A stretch of 64,000 nt of DNA from Locusta migratoria (taxonomy: Eukaryota > Arthropoda > Insecta > Orthoptera > Acrididae), in assembly GCA_026315105.1 (NCBI GenBank), contig CM048744.1:660055676-660119675 (forward strand), in the 5' to 3' direction. Below, piece after piece: positions 52,732 to 62,884 of the stretch (position 1 is its first letter; every line of letters starts with the position of its first letter). Both the position numbers and the translations under genes were made by a program. The notes below the pieces were generated by a model that saw only the letters and a list, made by a program, of their open reading frames with translations, was not told the origin of the DNA and did no database searches.

Positions 52732-52930
52732 CAAGCTTTCGCAACCCAGTTGCTTCTTCAGGCAGAAGGGAAGGAGAGGGAAAAGGAAATGATGAGGGTT
52801 TTAAGAAAGGGAGTAAGGAGCCATCCCAATCCCGGGAGAGGAAAGACTTACCTTGGGGGAAGAAAAGGAAGGTGAACAAATACACACACACCCATACATT
52901 CACACAGATGCAAACATACCTAGGCAGATA
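52650..52930 (-). repeat. Penelope-type repeat end with hairpin and (AC)n
   Basis: (AC)n at 52,680-52,727 is followed by AAACGCAAGC. Then, read on the minus strand, come GAAA, the perfect stem GCAAC/GTTGC with a 3-nt loop, and CTGAAGA (52,761-52,737). The purine-rich rest (GGAAGGAGAGGG, ATCCCAATCCCGGGAG, GACTTACCTTGGGGGAAG) is a locust-type Penelope repeat end. Confidence 0.65.
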
Positions 52931-52934
52931 TACT

Positions 52935-53755
52935 ATAGAAACCAAAGAAGTTAAGAAATAATCCCCACATGCGTTATTACAACCCAGGTGGACCACACAA
53001 ACACATGTTAAATAATATTATACGCTTTGCACCTAAATTTGAATTCTGGTTCCCAGAGCACAGTAGTCCCTAGAAACAATTACAGTGTGAGATGCTCTCA
53101 CCCCCACCCCCCTTCCAAAACTGTCCAGTACAGTGAAGGGAGTAGAGGTTTAATATACTTGCCACTCATCAAAATTAATTAAGAAATCAATATGCAACGA
53201 TCAAGTATGCCATTACCAAAATCTTTTAGGCTTACAGCAGATTTGCTACCATATTACTCACTAGACAGAGTTAATAGCCAGCTGCCTACAATGCACCACT
53301 TGTGCTGTGCTTCTACAACACTTTGGATGAATACTTACTACACCCTACAGAATATGCATTATAATTTTTAAAGACATAATCTATTTTTGTATAGTTATGA
53401 ATTTCTATATAAATGAGAAAAGTCCAATTATTTCATTACTAATATTGCATATAAGAACAATGACACTGGAAGTTGACAAAATTCACACTACAATCTGAAG
53501 TGATGGATATTTATGAATATCTTTCACTGTCACTAAATTATCTGCAATATTATAAGACATCTGTTAATCTATTATTTCATGAATTTAAATCAATGAGCAT
53601 TTCATTTGATTGGAAAAAATCAGGAAAAGGTGTTAATTAAAAATGTCCACTACACAAGACGATTTAGTTTTGGTTACGAAGCATGTCTAGAAATGTACTG
53701 TTCAAATGGAAAATAAGTTTGAAGATTGTATCACTTCCAAATCTCACACTTCTTG
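52935..53755. other. no recognisable feature
   Basis: AT-rich sequence with a C-run near 53,101-53,111. Nothing was recognised. Confidence 0.45.
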
Positions 53756-53763
53756 GTGCGTGC

Positions 53764-53776
53764 ACACACACCCACA

Positions 53777-53823
<47 letters not shown>

Positions 53824-53835
53824 CAGCAGCAGCAG
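53764..53835. repeat. (AC)n followed by (CAG)n microsatellite
   Basis: About 28 AC units with two CC interruptions, then five CAG units. Confidence 0.97.
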
Positions 53836-53839
53836 ACAG

Positions 53840-54418
53840 TGACCTCTGACCTGTGTGCTCTGCAGAAGCCCAGAGCATTGAAGATGTTTTGAACATCTAT
53901 TGTCGGGCTCTCTTCTATGTGTACAAATGACTCCACTTGAGAATGTAACCCACTCGTGGAATGTCACAGTCAACCCTCTTAGTTGCTTATGTACCAGTTT
54001 CTCGTAGCTGAACAAAAATAGTGTTTGATGTCATAATGATAACAAAGACTGAACATTGAAACCCTTCCTTAGCTTGTGCGTGTGCGCTCCATGAAATTGA
54101 AATAGATCTAAACTTCAAACTTACTTTACATGCCAGAAGAGCATTTCCCCAACATGGGCTGCTTATAAAAACTTTATCTACTAAGTCCCTAATACAAACT
54201 GTAGATGCCCATAATAGAAATTTGGGAACACCCTCAGATAAAAAGTGTTAATTTCATTGTACACCAAAGAAAATTTACAATGTGATCACATGATTTGCAG
54301 TGGCCATCTGCAAACAACTAAATATTCTCAGACTGTAGCAGTGTCAGGACAAGAAAAATCTTAATGTACAGTGCAGATGAAGTATTTCATTTTCATTTCT
54401 CACCCATACACGTTTTCA
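53840..54418. other. no recognisable feature
   Basis: Nothing was recognised between the microsatellite and the SINE. Confidence 0.4.
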
Positions 54419-54420
54419 AA

Positions 54421-54617
54421 ATGTTCAAATGTTTGTAAATCTATCGGACCAAACTGCGTGATCATCAGTCCGTAGCTTACAACCACTTAAACCTAGGTAA
54501 ACTAACCTAAGGACAACACACACACCCATGCCCCAGGGAGGACTCTGACCTTCACGGCGAGCAACCGCGCGCTTCGCAGCGAGATGCTTTAGACCTCTCG
54601 GCCACTCCACCGCGGCC
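54421..54617 (-). repeat. tRNA-derived SINE, nearly full length
   Basis: Minus strand: GGCCGCGGTGGAGTGGCCGA (box A region), AGGTCTAAAGC, decayed box B GGTCAGAGTCC, then GGGGCATGGGTGTGTGTGTT, GTCCTTAGGTTAGTTTACC and a tail ending CAAATGTTTGAACAT-type sequence. Abundant acridid SINE type with a Leu/Ser-tRNA-like head. Confidence 0.88.
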
Positions 54618-54814
54618 ATACACGTTTTACCCTATTTACAAGGTATCCTTAGTGAGTGTCCTGAAATATTACATGGTTGTGGTTTTTTCTAGATAGTATA
54701 AGGTTTTCACAAAATGTTTTAAATTCTAGCATGTCTGTATAAGGTTTTTACACAGATATGCTACAATTTAAAACATTTTGAGTACACTTATTTTAGAAAA
54801 AATAAAAAGAAGAA

Positions 54815-54903
54815 GGAATTAAGTTAAGAATTAAGCGACCAAACTGCTATGGTCATTGGTCCTTAGACTTACAAACTACTTAAACTAACTTGTGCTAAGG
54901 ACA

Positions 54904-54938
<35 letters not shown>

Positions 54939-54971
54939 CACACACACCTATGACTGAAGGAGGACTCAAAT
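54815..54971 (-). repeat. SINE of the same family, split by an LTR element
   Basis: Contains GCGACCAAACTGCTATGGTC, TTACAAACTACTTAAACTAA and GTGCTAAGGACAAC, then an expanded (AC)n (54,904-54,947) and GGAGGACTCAAA. The SINE continues at 59,803 with CAAACCTTCAG.ATGAGCA, the other side of the LTR retrotransposon. Confidence 0.8.
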
Positions 54972-55215
54972 TGTTGTGGTTTCACACGCGATGTTTGACA
55001 AGGCCACCGTGAGATTCCACGTGACTGACTGTAGGGGCACTGCTCTGAAAATAATGCTACAGCAGTGCCAACCAGAACGCAGCATGGGGAAGCACGCAGC
55101 TGCGAAGACAGTTCTTGTGTAACCACTTCAGTGTACACATAGATTTGCTTTTCAAGTGTGTTTTGTTATGTATGAATTTCGGAAGTGGAATTAAAGTTCA
55201 TTTAAAGTTACTACA
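54972..55215 (+). repeat. 5' LTR of Ty3/gypsy element
   Basis: Starts TGTTGTGG and ends TTACTACA. It is repeated at 59,563-59,802 with an estimated one difference in eight bases. CAAAT/CAAAC flank the element as a 5-bp target duplication with one change. The following TTGGTGACGAGG is the likely primer-binding region. Confidence 0.92.
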
Positions 55216-55296
55216 CTTTATTGGTGACGAGGATGGGATTTCCGTCTCTTTCAGTAACGTGAACATCAGTGTTATAGCAACTCTAGAGCAGGTTCT

Positions 55297-56213
55297 ATGC
55301 AACTTAATCGAACAGCAACAGCTTCTTACTACTGTTCTACGCAATTTTGTTTCTGTCCACACCAACACCTGCCTGTCATAATTGACAATTTCCACTTTTA
55401 CCCTTGTATGATGAGGTGGCAGAGGGCTGGACGAACTATGAAAAAACACCTTCGGCAGCATTTCATGGCTTTCAGCATTGCTGACCATCAAACCTGCATG
55501 TCTTTATTCCTTTCATGGACATCAACAAAATTGTATCAACTGTTGTCTCAACTAGCACCATTGAAAGAATCTTCCTTGTTGTCGTTTGATGAAATGTGTA
55601 CCCTTCTTTCAACATATTTTCAAAAACAGATGCACGTCGTCACATCTCGTGTTGCATTCTATAGGTGTAAAAAACAGCCTCATCAGACCTATCATGCTTG
55701 GGCTACTGAATTACAAGAACTCAGTCACAAATGTCAATTCATAACAGAAATTCACAAGGACTCTATGGTTAGGGATGCAATTTTGCAGTCTGCGCCGGAT
55801 AAAGAAGTTCACCAACGAGCTCTTCAGTTAGATAATCCCACATTGGACAAAGTACTTTCCATAACTCAGTCCTTTGAAATCACTCATGCCACGGGCACTC
55901 AATTAGAAGCATGGGCCAAATCAGAGAGATACAGTCAGGTCGGGCAGACAATGACGTGCCAGGTGCTAGGGCAAACGAGGATGTTGCCACAGAAAACACG
56001 CGCTCGCAGCATTGGCCAGGCGGTCAAAACAACATAAAGCTGCAGATCAGAGTTTTGCATTCTCTTCCTTCGCACCCTCGTTGCTTCATTAAACATGTGC
56101 TTGAAGATTGTCCACAGCGTTGGGAGACTTGCCACCGGTGCAAAAAGAAGGGACATGTTTTGTCTGTTTGCAAGCTGATGTGGCAGCTGATGATGATTCT
56201 GTACTGTATGTAA
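55297..56213 (+). pseudogene. gag of the Ty3/gypsy element
   Basis: The frame to 56,037 has a capsid-like stretch (QTYHAWATELQELSHKCQF). After a frameshift comes a zinc-knuckle-like block CHRCKKKGHVLSVC (C-x2-C-x4-H-x4-C) at about 56,130-56,170. The start codon is uncertain because the 5' part is frame-shifted. Confidence 0.75.
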
Positions 56214-56251
56214 ATTGCGTGTCCCCTCATTCCGGAAAACTTTAACTCACA

Positions 56252-56653
56252 GTGCAAATGCTGGGAAAGGACGTGAGGATGCAGGTCGATACCGGCTCAG
56301 CAGCCACTATTATTAACTCACAGGCACATTCAAAGCTGGATTCTCCACCATTGTCGGCCATTATGCGTCACCTATGCACTTATAATCAGCAGAAGTTCTC
56401 ACTTCTCGGTCAATTTGATGTAGATATTTCTTACAAATCTGTTGTGTGCACTGTCAGTGTGTGTGTTGTTGACAGCAGTGGCACTGGGAATTTATTTGGG
56501 TTCGATGTGTTTTGCATTTTTGGATTCTCAGCAGATGACACAGTGCACATGATTCCTTATGCTCAGCTTGATTCCTTTATCAGGGGAATTTTTCACACTC
56601 TTTTCTACTGGTCTAGGTCGTGCCACCAATTTTTGAGACACATATTACTCTGA
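56252..56653 (+). pseudogene. protease of the Ty3/gypsy element
   Basis: VRMQVDTGSAATIIN carries the aspartic-protease DTGS motif. It is followed by the usual hydrophobic strands. It ends in a frame break before RT. Confidence 0.8.
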
Positions 56654-56699
56654 AACCTGCTGCCCGGCCGTGGTTTTTTCAGACCTGACCCATTCCTGT

Positions 56700-57240
56700 T
56701 GCCTTGCGTGACGCGGTCAAACGGGAGCTTGATCGCCTGACTGTTTCAGGTGTATGGAATCCCACTCTTCCAGCGAGTGGTCCTCTTCCCCCGTTATCGC
56801 TAAAAAGCCCAACGGCAGTCTTCGCCTCTGTGGTGATTTCAAAGCGTCCGTCAATGCTCAGTGCCTTATTGATACATATCCTATGCCTCGCCCTGAAGAA
56901 TTGTTTTCAAAGTTGCCTGGAGGTCAGTACTTTCTAAGATCGACCTATCTGAAGCATATCACCAGCTTCTGTTGGATGCTGAATCTCACCAGTTTCTTGT
57001 TCTCAATACTCCATTTGGTTTTTACCAATATCAAAGGTGTCATTTGGGACTACTAACTCCCCTGCCATATTTAAACAATTTTTTGGAACAGTTGCTCGCC
57101 ACTGTTCCTGGCTGTATAAATTATCAAAGGTGACATTGTTGTGACTGGGGCCACCACTGTTGAACATCTCAGCTACCTCTGGACGCTCTTCACGGTTTTA
57201 CAATCTGCAGGGTTAAAATGCAACCTCCAGAAATCTCGTT
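56700..57240 (+). pseudogene. reverse transcriptase of the Ty3/gypsy element
   Basis: SPVIAKKPNGSLRLCGDFKA is the fingers motif. LFSKLPGGQYF leads to the first catalytic Asp region, which is altered. The active-site strand before DIVVTG is destroyed by a frameshift and substitution. The domain cannot be functional. Confidence 0.8.
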
Positions 57241-57269
57241 TTTTTTTTTTTTTTTTTTTTTTTAAGTCT

Positions 57270-57840
57270 GTTGTTTACTTGGGTTTTCAGTCATCGAGTG
57301 AAGGTATTCGCCCTCTTCGACAACATGTTGCTGCTATCAAGGCTCTCCCTCGTCTGACATCAGTCAAAGAGCTCAAGGCCTTCACAAATTTTTATCATCT
57401 GCTGCAATGGTTGCTCATCCACTACACCAGTTGCTTCGTAAGAATGTGCCTTTTCACTGGTCCACTGAGTGTGACAATGCTTTTCTTCATCTCAAAGAAC
57501 AACTGCAGCAGGCCTCTTATCTTGCCACATATTGCCCTGGATAACATTTGGTTCTAGCCACCGACTCCTCCCACTATGAGATTGGTGCTGTTTTGGCGCA
57601 TCGTTACACTAATGGGTCAGAATGTCTGATTGCTTATGCATCAAAGACACTCACTGACGTGCAACGAAAGTATTCCCAGATAGAAAAGGAGGCTCTGGCC
57701 ATCGTGTATACCTTGAGAAAGTTTGGTGTCTTTCTTTATGGGGCAAAGTTTCATCTAATCACTGATCACAAGCCATTAGTTTCTCTCTTCCATCCTTTGG
57801 ATTCGCTCCCTGAGAAGGTGGCCACCATCTACAGTGCTGG
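57270..57840 (+). pseudogene. RNase H of the Ty3/gypsy element
   Basis: VLATDSSHYEIGAVLAH (first catalytic Asp), YSQIEKEALAIVYTLRKF (Glu) and FHLITDHKPLV (Asp) lie in one open frame (57,548-58,012) and are the best preserved part. A T-run at 57,238-57,263 lies just upstream. Confidence 0.85.
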
Positions 57841-58249
57841 GCTCTGTTCCTTTCTCACTTCAACTACAACATTCATTTCTGACCCATTGCTCAGCATGAC
57901 AACACTTATGCGTTGTCCCATTTGCCAATGGGGACAGACCCTATTATTGACCGTGATGAGCTGTTGTGCTTTCATGTGGACGACACTGAGCAAAGTGTTG
58001 TTGATGGGTTAACCATCAACGACGACAGGTTAGTCACTGGTACTGCTTCTGATTCTGTTTTATCTCGTGTGTGTTTCATTCAAAGGGGTTGGCCTGACCA
58101 CCCATCCAGAAGGGCCTCTGATCCATAGCATAACTACTTTGCCCTTCGTTTCCGCCTCACTGCTCGTAATGGTTTTGTTCTCCTCTCCACCAATGGGGCC
58201 TCACCACAAGTGGTCGTTCCTGCATCCCTTCGACTTCTGTTCTTTGACT

Positions 58250-59080
58250 GCTTCATTAGGGACACTGGAGTGTGTCACACACAAAAGGGTTGGTGCATCC
58301 GCACGTCTACTGGCCCGGCATCAATGCGAACATCACACACATGGTTGCTGCCTGAGAACTATGTGCTAACCAAGCTCCTGCTCCGAAGTCACCTCTTTCT
58401 CTGTGGCCTACACCCCGCACCTGTGGGAGCGCATGCACATTGAATATGCAGATCCCTTCCCTGGGACCTATTGGCTTCTTGTTGTGGATGCATATTCTAA
58501 CTTTCCATTTGTTGTACATTGTGCATTGCCTTCCACAGCAGCAACCACCTGGTGCTAGCCAAAATATTTTCCTCAGAAGACCTCCCTTCCACACTGGTCT
58601 CTGACAATGGTCTGCAATTTACTTCCTCTGAATTCTCCAATTTTTGTACTCAACATGGTGTTACACACTTCACTGCTCTACCCTTCCATCCTCAATCGAA
58701 TGGCGAGGTTGAACGCCTCGTTTCTACTTCAAATTACAATGAAAAAATTGCCCACTTCTTCTTCCTCTGATGAAGCATTGTTCCAGTTCCTGGAGTCTTA
58801 TTGTTTTACTCCCACGGGCGACCACAGCCTGGCCGAGCTCCTCCACAGCTACCAGCCTCGTACCTTGCTCCACTTTCTTTGCCCTCCACCCCATCAGCCA
58901 GGGCAGACTCTGTCCACAACGTTTATTTTGGAAGGCACTCCTGTTTGTGGGTGGGGATATGGCAGGTGCCCAAAATGTATTCAGGGTCAGATCCTTAGCC
59001 CTCACAGCAAATGCCTTTACAGAATTTGCATGACTGCTAGAGAAGTGGTGCGCCACATGGACCAACTTCTTCCCCAGTGA
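58250..59080 (+). pseudogene. integrase of the Ty3/gypsy element
   Basis: GTYWLLVVDAYSNFPFV has the first Asp of the DDE core. LVSDNGLQFTSSEF has the second Asp, and HPQSNGEVERLV holds the catalytic Glu region, across shifted frames. The N-terminal His/Cys finger is only partly visible near 58,260-58,380. Confidence 0.8.
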
Positions 59081-59562
59081 CTCCGGCAGCAGGTTCCACA
59101 GCAGCACCAACACCGTCTCCATCAAGAGCTGCTGCCGACGGGGTGGAGGTGCCAGAATTCGTTTCGTGGCCCGTATGCATGGGAAGCCACAGCAACAGCC
59201 ACTGACAGTTCCTTTACCGGTTACCAACCCAGAATCAAAAGAAGACATCATCATTCATGAGCTTAATCAATTACCTCACTAAGAGTCATCCTTATCCCCT
59301 CCAAATATTCAGAATGATCAAACACAAGGCTCACCGGTCATTCCAACACACTATCGTGCATCATGTGTTACACACTAGGAGCAGACATCTGGCAGGTCTC
59401 CAATCATCGCTTCAAGTCATGTTCATATAAGACTGGGGTCTAGACGATGACATTTTTGTGCATACATGAAGGTGCCTCCCAGGGCGCAGGCAGAACACAT
59501 GGATATCAGCGCTCTTCACACCACCTACAGCAAGTGAGAGCTGAAATCAAAAGGGGGAGAAG

Positions 59563-59802
59563 TGTTGTGGTTTCGTGCGCGATGTTAGACACGGCCGCCA
59601 TATTTCACGTGAATGACAGTAGAGGCACTGCTCTCAAAATAATGCTATGACAGTGCCAACCAGAATGCAGCGTGGGTAAGTGCACAGCTACGAACACAAT
59701 TCTTGTGTAACCACTTCATTGTACACATGTATTTGCTTTTCAAGTGTGTTTTGTTATGTATGAATTCTGGAAGTGGAATTACAATTCTTTGCAGTTACTA
59801 CA
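59563..59802 (+). repeat. 3' LTR of Ty3/gypsy element
   Basis: Starts TGTTGTGGTTTC after the polypurine tract and ends TTACTACA before CAAAC, the right target duplication. Clearly diverged from the 5' LTR. Confidence 0.92.
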
Positions 59803-59850
59803 CAAACCTTCAGTATGAGCAGCCACACAATCACTAACATGGCACATATA
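59803..59850 (-). repeat. right part of the split SINE
   Basis: CAAACCTTCAGTATGAGCAG and CCACAC continue the SINE interrupted at 54,971. Compare 54,546-54,576. The head beyond is too decayed to delimit. Confidence 0.6.
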
Positions 59851-59854
59851 ACAG

Positions 59855-61600
59855 CATGGCCATTGCCAAGTAGCTTATTACTGTAAAATTATACTGTACT
59901 TACACAACCATCCCTGCTATAGATTTTCCTTATCTGAGGCTTGGTCAAAATGTGGCACATTTTGTTGTGAAAACTTCAATTTACACATTTTGCTTTCTAT
60001 CCAACATTACTGTGTCTAGAGGACTGTTAAATGGCTGTTTTTGATAATTTGAGTCAGGAAATGTTATTTCAACTTACCACCTGTACTACTTTTTAGTATG
60101 TACCATATCTCTTCCTCGTTTGTAAATTTATATAACAGAAAATCAAAATATTGTTTCTCTATACGTAGCTTCATTTCGTGGCAGAATTATTCAAGCCAGC
60201 ATGCATTTAAGAAAGAATCAGTATAAGTAAGGTCAATGGATAAAGAATATCAATTCCTAGGCAATGCAAGAGCCTGATTGATTCCTTTAAATGGTTGGAG
60301 ATGAATTCCACAAGTAATAGACTAACAATAGTTTATGAAGGATGCCACAGTAAGTGAAATACTGAAAGTACCTACTTGTGAAACAGTACATGTAGCCTAG
60401 GTTCACAATATCAAGTAAAAAAGGGGAAAAACTAAAAAAAATTCAGTCAATGCTAGGTACGCCTTTTCTAGTTTTATGGCTCACTTCAGAAGCATACGTT
60501 CTGTTATCAGACTGTCCAAAGACAGTGTTATTTTAACTGACTACTGCCTTAAAAAGGTGCGGACTTACCTGCACCACCACTGATTGCTACAGACCAGCCA
60601 CAGCTCCTACACAAAAAGGTAAGATCTGATAATATCTTATCAAATTCCACCACCAGTAGATGAAAAGCTATAGAATCTGCAGTCATACATGCACTATTTG
60701 TTAAGGTTGAAGTTTCCTTACAAAAAATTGGAAACCCTCGAATCAAAAACACCAACACAGAGATTGTTGAATGTCTAACAGTCTGTTAATGCTAAATTAC
60801 TTACAAGATTTAAGTAAAAATACTTGTTGGAAGTTTCAATGCTACAGAACTGTCAATTTACAAGAGGAGATAAGCAACCACATAATATTATTTCTGATAA
60901 ACTCTGCCCTACACCAGTGCAGCCTCTATTTTCTTAATTTCAGCCTCACTGTTTTCTTAGTTTGTGAAAAATATGGGAGAGTTGTTTGGTAGAGATTAAA
61001 GGAATCTCCAACTGTTTATCATAGTTTAAAAACACAAAATTCCAAATCACTGCAAAACAATAATCCTGGTATTGTAATCATTCATACACTTAAAAATGAG
61101 GACAAATGTGCAGGCTAACTCTTGAACATACAAGAGAAGTAATTACTGTAAACAGATCAATCACATATTAAATAGAGTATTCATGTGGGGACATTAAGTG
61201 TTACACGCCTTCTTACCCGTGCACACATTCCACTCCTATTCACCATCTCTCCATTAATTTTAACTGCTCAGTATGAAAGAAATTACAAATGTCACTGATG
61301 ACATATAAGCTAACAAACAGCCCCTGATTATATTCAGCAAGGGTTGAAATGAAGACTGATACAGTTTATACTGGAGGCACAACACTTTGTTATGGAGCAA
61401 GCTCTACAACACAAGAGCCAGAGCTGCACCACAGAGTATAACTCAATTCCTGTAATCTATGTGCAGAGTAATCTTTAACTTAAACTAATATTTCTTACTG
61501 AAACACGCTCAGACAGTAATAATCACTTCATTATTATCCTTTTCAAATTATAATATACTAGCAAACTTGACAAATGCTTTGCAATTATTGTTAAGTATGG
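59855..61600. other. no recognisable feature
   Basis: AT-rich, presumably intronic to gcl. A CAG|GTAAGT donor-like site on the minus strand at about 60,565-60,573 follows a short open frame, but the peptide does not match Gcl. Confidence 0.4.
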
Positions 61601-61614
61601 GAATCGTATATACT

Positions 61615-61905
61615 CCCTTATCTTCCTCTCCTTACCCCTCTCCTCTCCCCCCCCCCTTTTGTCTCTCTTATTCTCCCCCTATCTCAGTCCATAACTTTTA
61701 TCCCACTCCCTGTGCACCTCCCTCCTCTCTGCATTAAATCCTCCCTCCCTTTCTTTATATCCACTTATTTGTTCATCTCCCTCTATCTGTCCCTCCTCCC
61801 TATCTACCTCTACATCCTCCGCCTGCTCCCTTTATACATCCATCCAACCATCTCCCTATCTCTGTCATTACCTTCTCCTGTTCTCTGACAATCTCCTCCC
61901 TCCCC
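61615..61905 (-). repeat. pyrimidine tract, inverted copy of the 48.6-kb purine tract
   Basis: About 290 bp of CT-rich sequence. Read on the minus strand it is GGAGGGA/GAGATAGGGAGATG-rich, like 48,575-48,735, and it stands in the same order relative to the tandem units. Confidence 0.7.
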
Positions 61906-61914
61906 TGCATATGA

Positions 61915-62180
61915 AAAATTACATATATCTGCCCAATTTTATGGTAATCAGTCGAATAGTCTGGAGTAAGGTACACTTTACCATGCAACATATAAAATCT
62001 TATGTATAAAATGATGCTTTTTCTTGTTCTGAAGGTCATGTTTGAATAAAATTCTTTATAAGTCTGTTGTAAAGTACCATCTACCATGCACCATACAAAT
62101 TATTATGAACTCTGTGCCAGTTTCTTTGTTTTGGAGATCAAAGGTGTAAAATTTTATCGCATTTGGATAAGTGGTATTGA
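61915..62180 (-). repeat. inverted copy of the 48.2-kb tandem repeat, about two units
   Basis: On the minus strand ATGGTGCATGGTAGATGG and TTGCATGGTAAAGTG correspond to ATGGTACATGGTGGAGGG of the 48-kb units. They are followed by the same TTTTATTCAAACATGACC-type segment. Confidence 0.65.
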
Positions 62181-62307
62181 TGGAGATCTGTCAATTGTGT
62201 CATTTCTATCATCAATCATAAATAAGATTGCCAGTTGCATCAATTAAATATTTTCTTGCAGTTGCAGCACAAAAATGGATAAGTACCATCTCTTAACTAT
62301 GTTTGAA

Positions 62308-62735
62308 TCAATAATAAATAATATAGTGAGGACAGTTTACAACTCGCCGCAAAGATGTGGCGACGAGCTGCGACAGGCACATACAAAAGACACACACATA
62401 CAACACATTCAGCTATCGGCCATGGCCTTCTTCAGAAAATAGAGCACTCAAGCAATCACACAGGCACACAACACAGTCATACAACAATCACCTCCGACTG
62501 CCGCACTTCGAATTCAAAGTGCGGCAGTCGGAGGTGATAGTTGTATGACTGTGTTGTGCGCCTGTGTGATTGCGTGAGTGCTCTATTTTCTGAAGAAGGC
62601 CATGGCCGATAGCTGAATGTGTTGTATGTGTGTGTCTTTTGTATGTGCCTGTCGCAGCTCGTCTCCACGTCTTTGCGGTGAGTTGTAAACTGTCCTCACT
62701 ATATTATTTATTCCAACCTGGACTTTCCATTATTG
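62308..62735. repeat. palindrome with two ~205-bp arms
   Basis: Arm 62,308-62,510 and arm 62,517-62,735 are reverse complements with few differences, centred on GAATTC. Both strands thus carry almost the same 63-codon open frame. Each arm has CTGAAGA next to the GGCC/GGCC stem (62,413-62,434 minus; 62,590-62,611 plus), and outer ends matching CCTGGACTTTCCATTATTG. Best preserved member of the family with copies at 15.3, 35.2, 36.8 and 38.7 kb. Confidence 0.9.
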
Positions 62736-62799
62736 AATCAATAATAAGATTGTCATGCACAGTGACCGTTGATATAATTACTGGAAATAACACAGCGTT

Positions 62800-62880
62800 C
62801 GGTCACAATAAATCTGTTTATTGATCACAGATTGATTTTGGCTAGGTAACTAGCCATCATCAGTGTCATATCTACAAAAT
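62800..62880 (-). repeat. repeat 3' end with hairpin and AATAAA
   Basis: On the minus strand CTGATGA, T, perfect stem GGCTAG/CTAGCC with a 4-nt loop, AAAATC, then AATAAA 12 nt further on. The surrounding repeat (to about 63,000) is not delimited. Confidence 0.55.
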
Positions 62881-62884
62881 AAGA

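Larger units (their letters stand above)
54972..59802 (+). mobile_element. Ty3/gypsy LTR retrotransposon, inactive, no env
   Basis: 4.83-kb element bounded by two diverged LTRs, with a polypurine tract AAGGGGGAGAAG directly before the 3' LTR. Plus-strand remnants occur in the order gag, protease, RT, RNase H, integrase, the gypsy order. No envelope-like frame is present between integrase and the 3' LTR. Frameshifts and stops occur in every domain. It is inserted in a SINE, opposite in orientation to gcl. The LTR divergence points to an old insertion. Confidence 0.92.

Noticed and set aside
52499..52996. 165-codon minus-strand open frame with a Cys-Val repeat
   Set aside because: Mostly translation of an (AC)n microsatellite joined to LINE and Penelope-type repeat ends.
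53664..54015. overlapping minus-strand frames around 53.7-54.0 kb
   Set aside because: Dominated by (AC)n and (CAG)n translation; no domain.
60549..60758. open frame followed by a good CAG|GTAAGT donor, possible upstream gcl exon
   Set aside because: None of the three frames before the donor matches the BTB N-terminal part, and no suitable phase and acceptor fit.
62357..62668. two nearly identical 63-codon proteins on opposite strands
   Set aside because: A consequence of the palindrome. The same applies to the peptides at 25,606-25,889.
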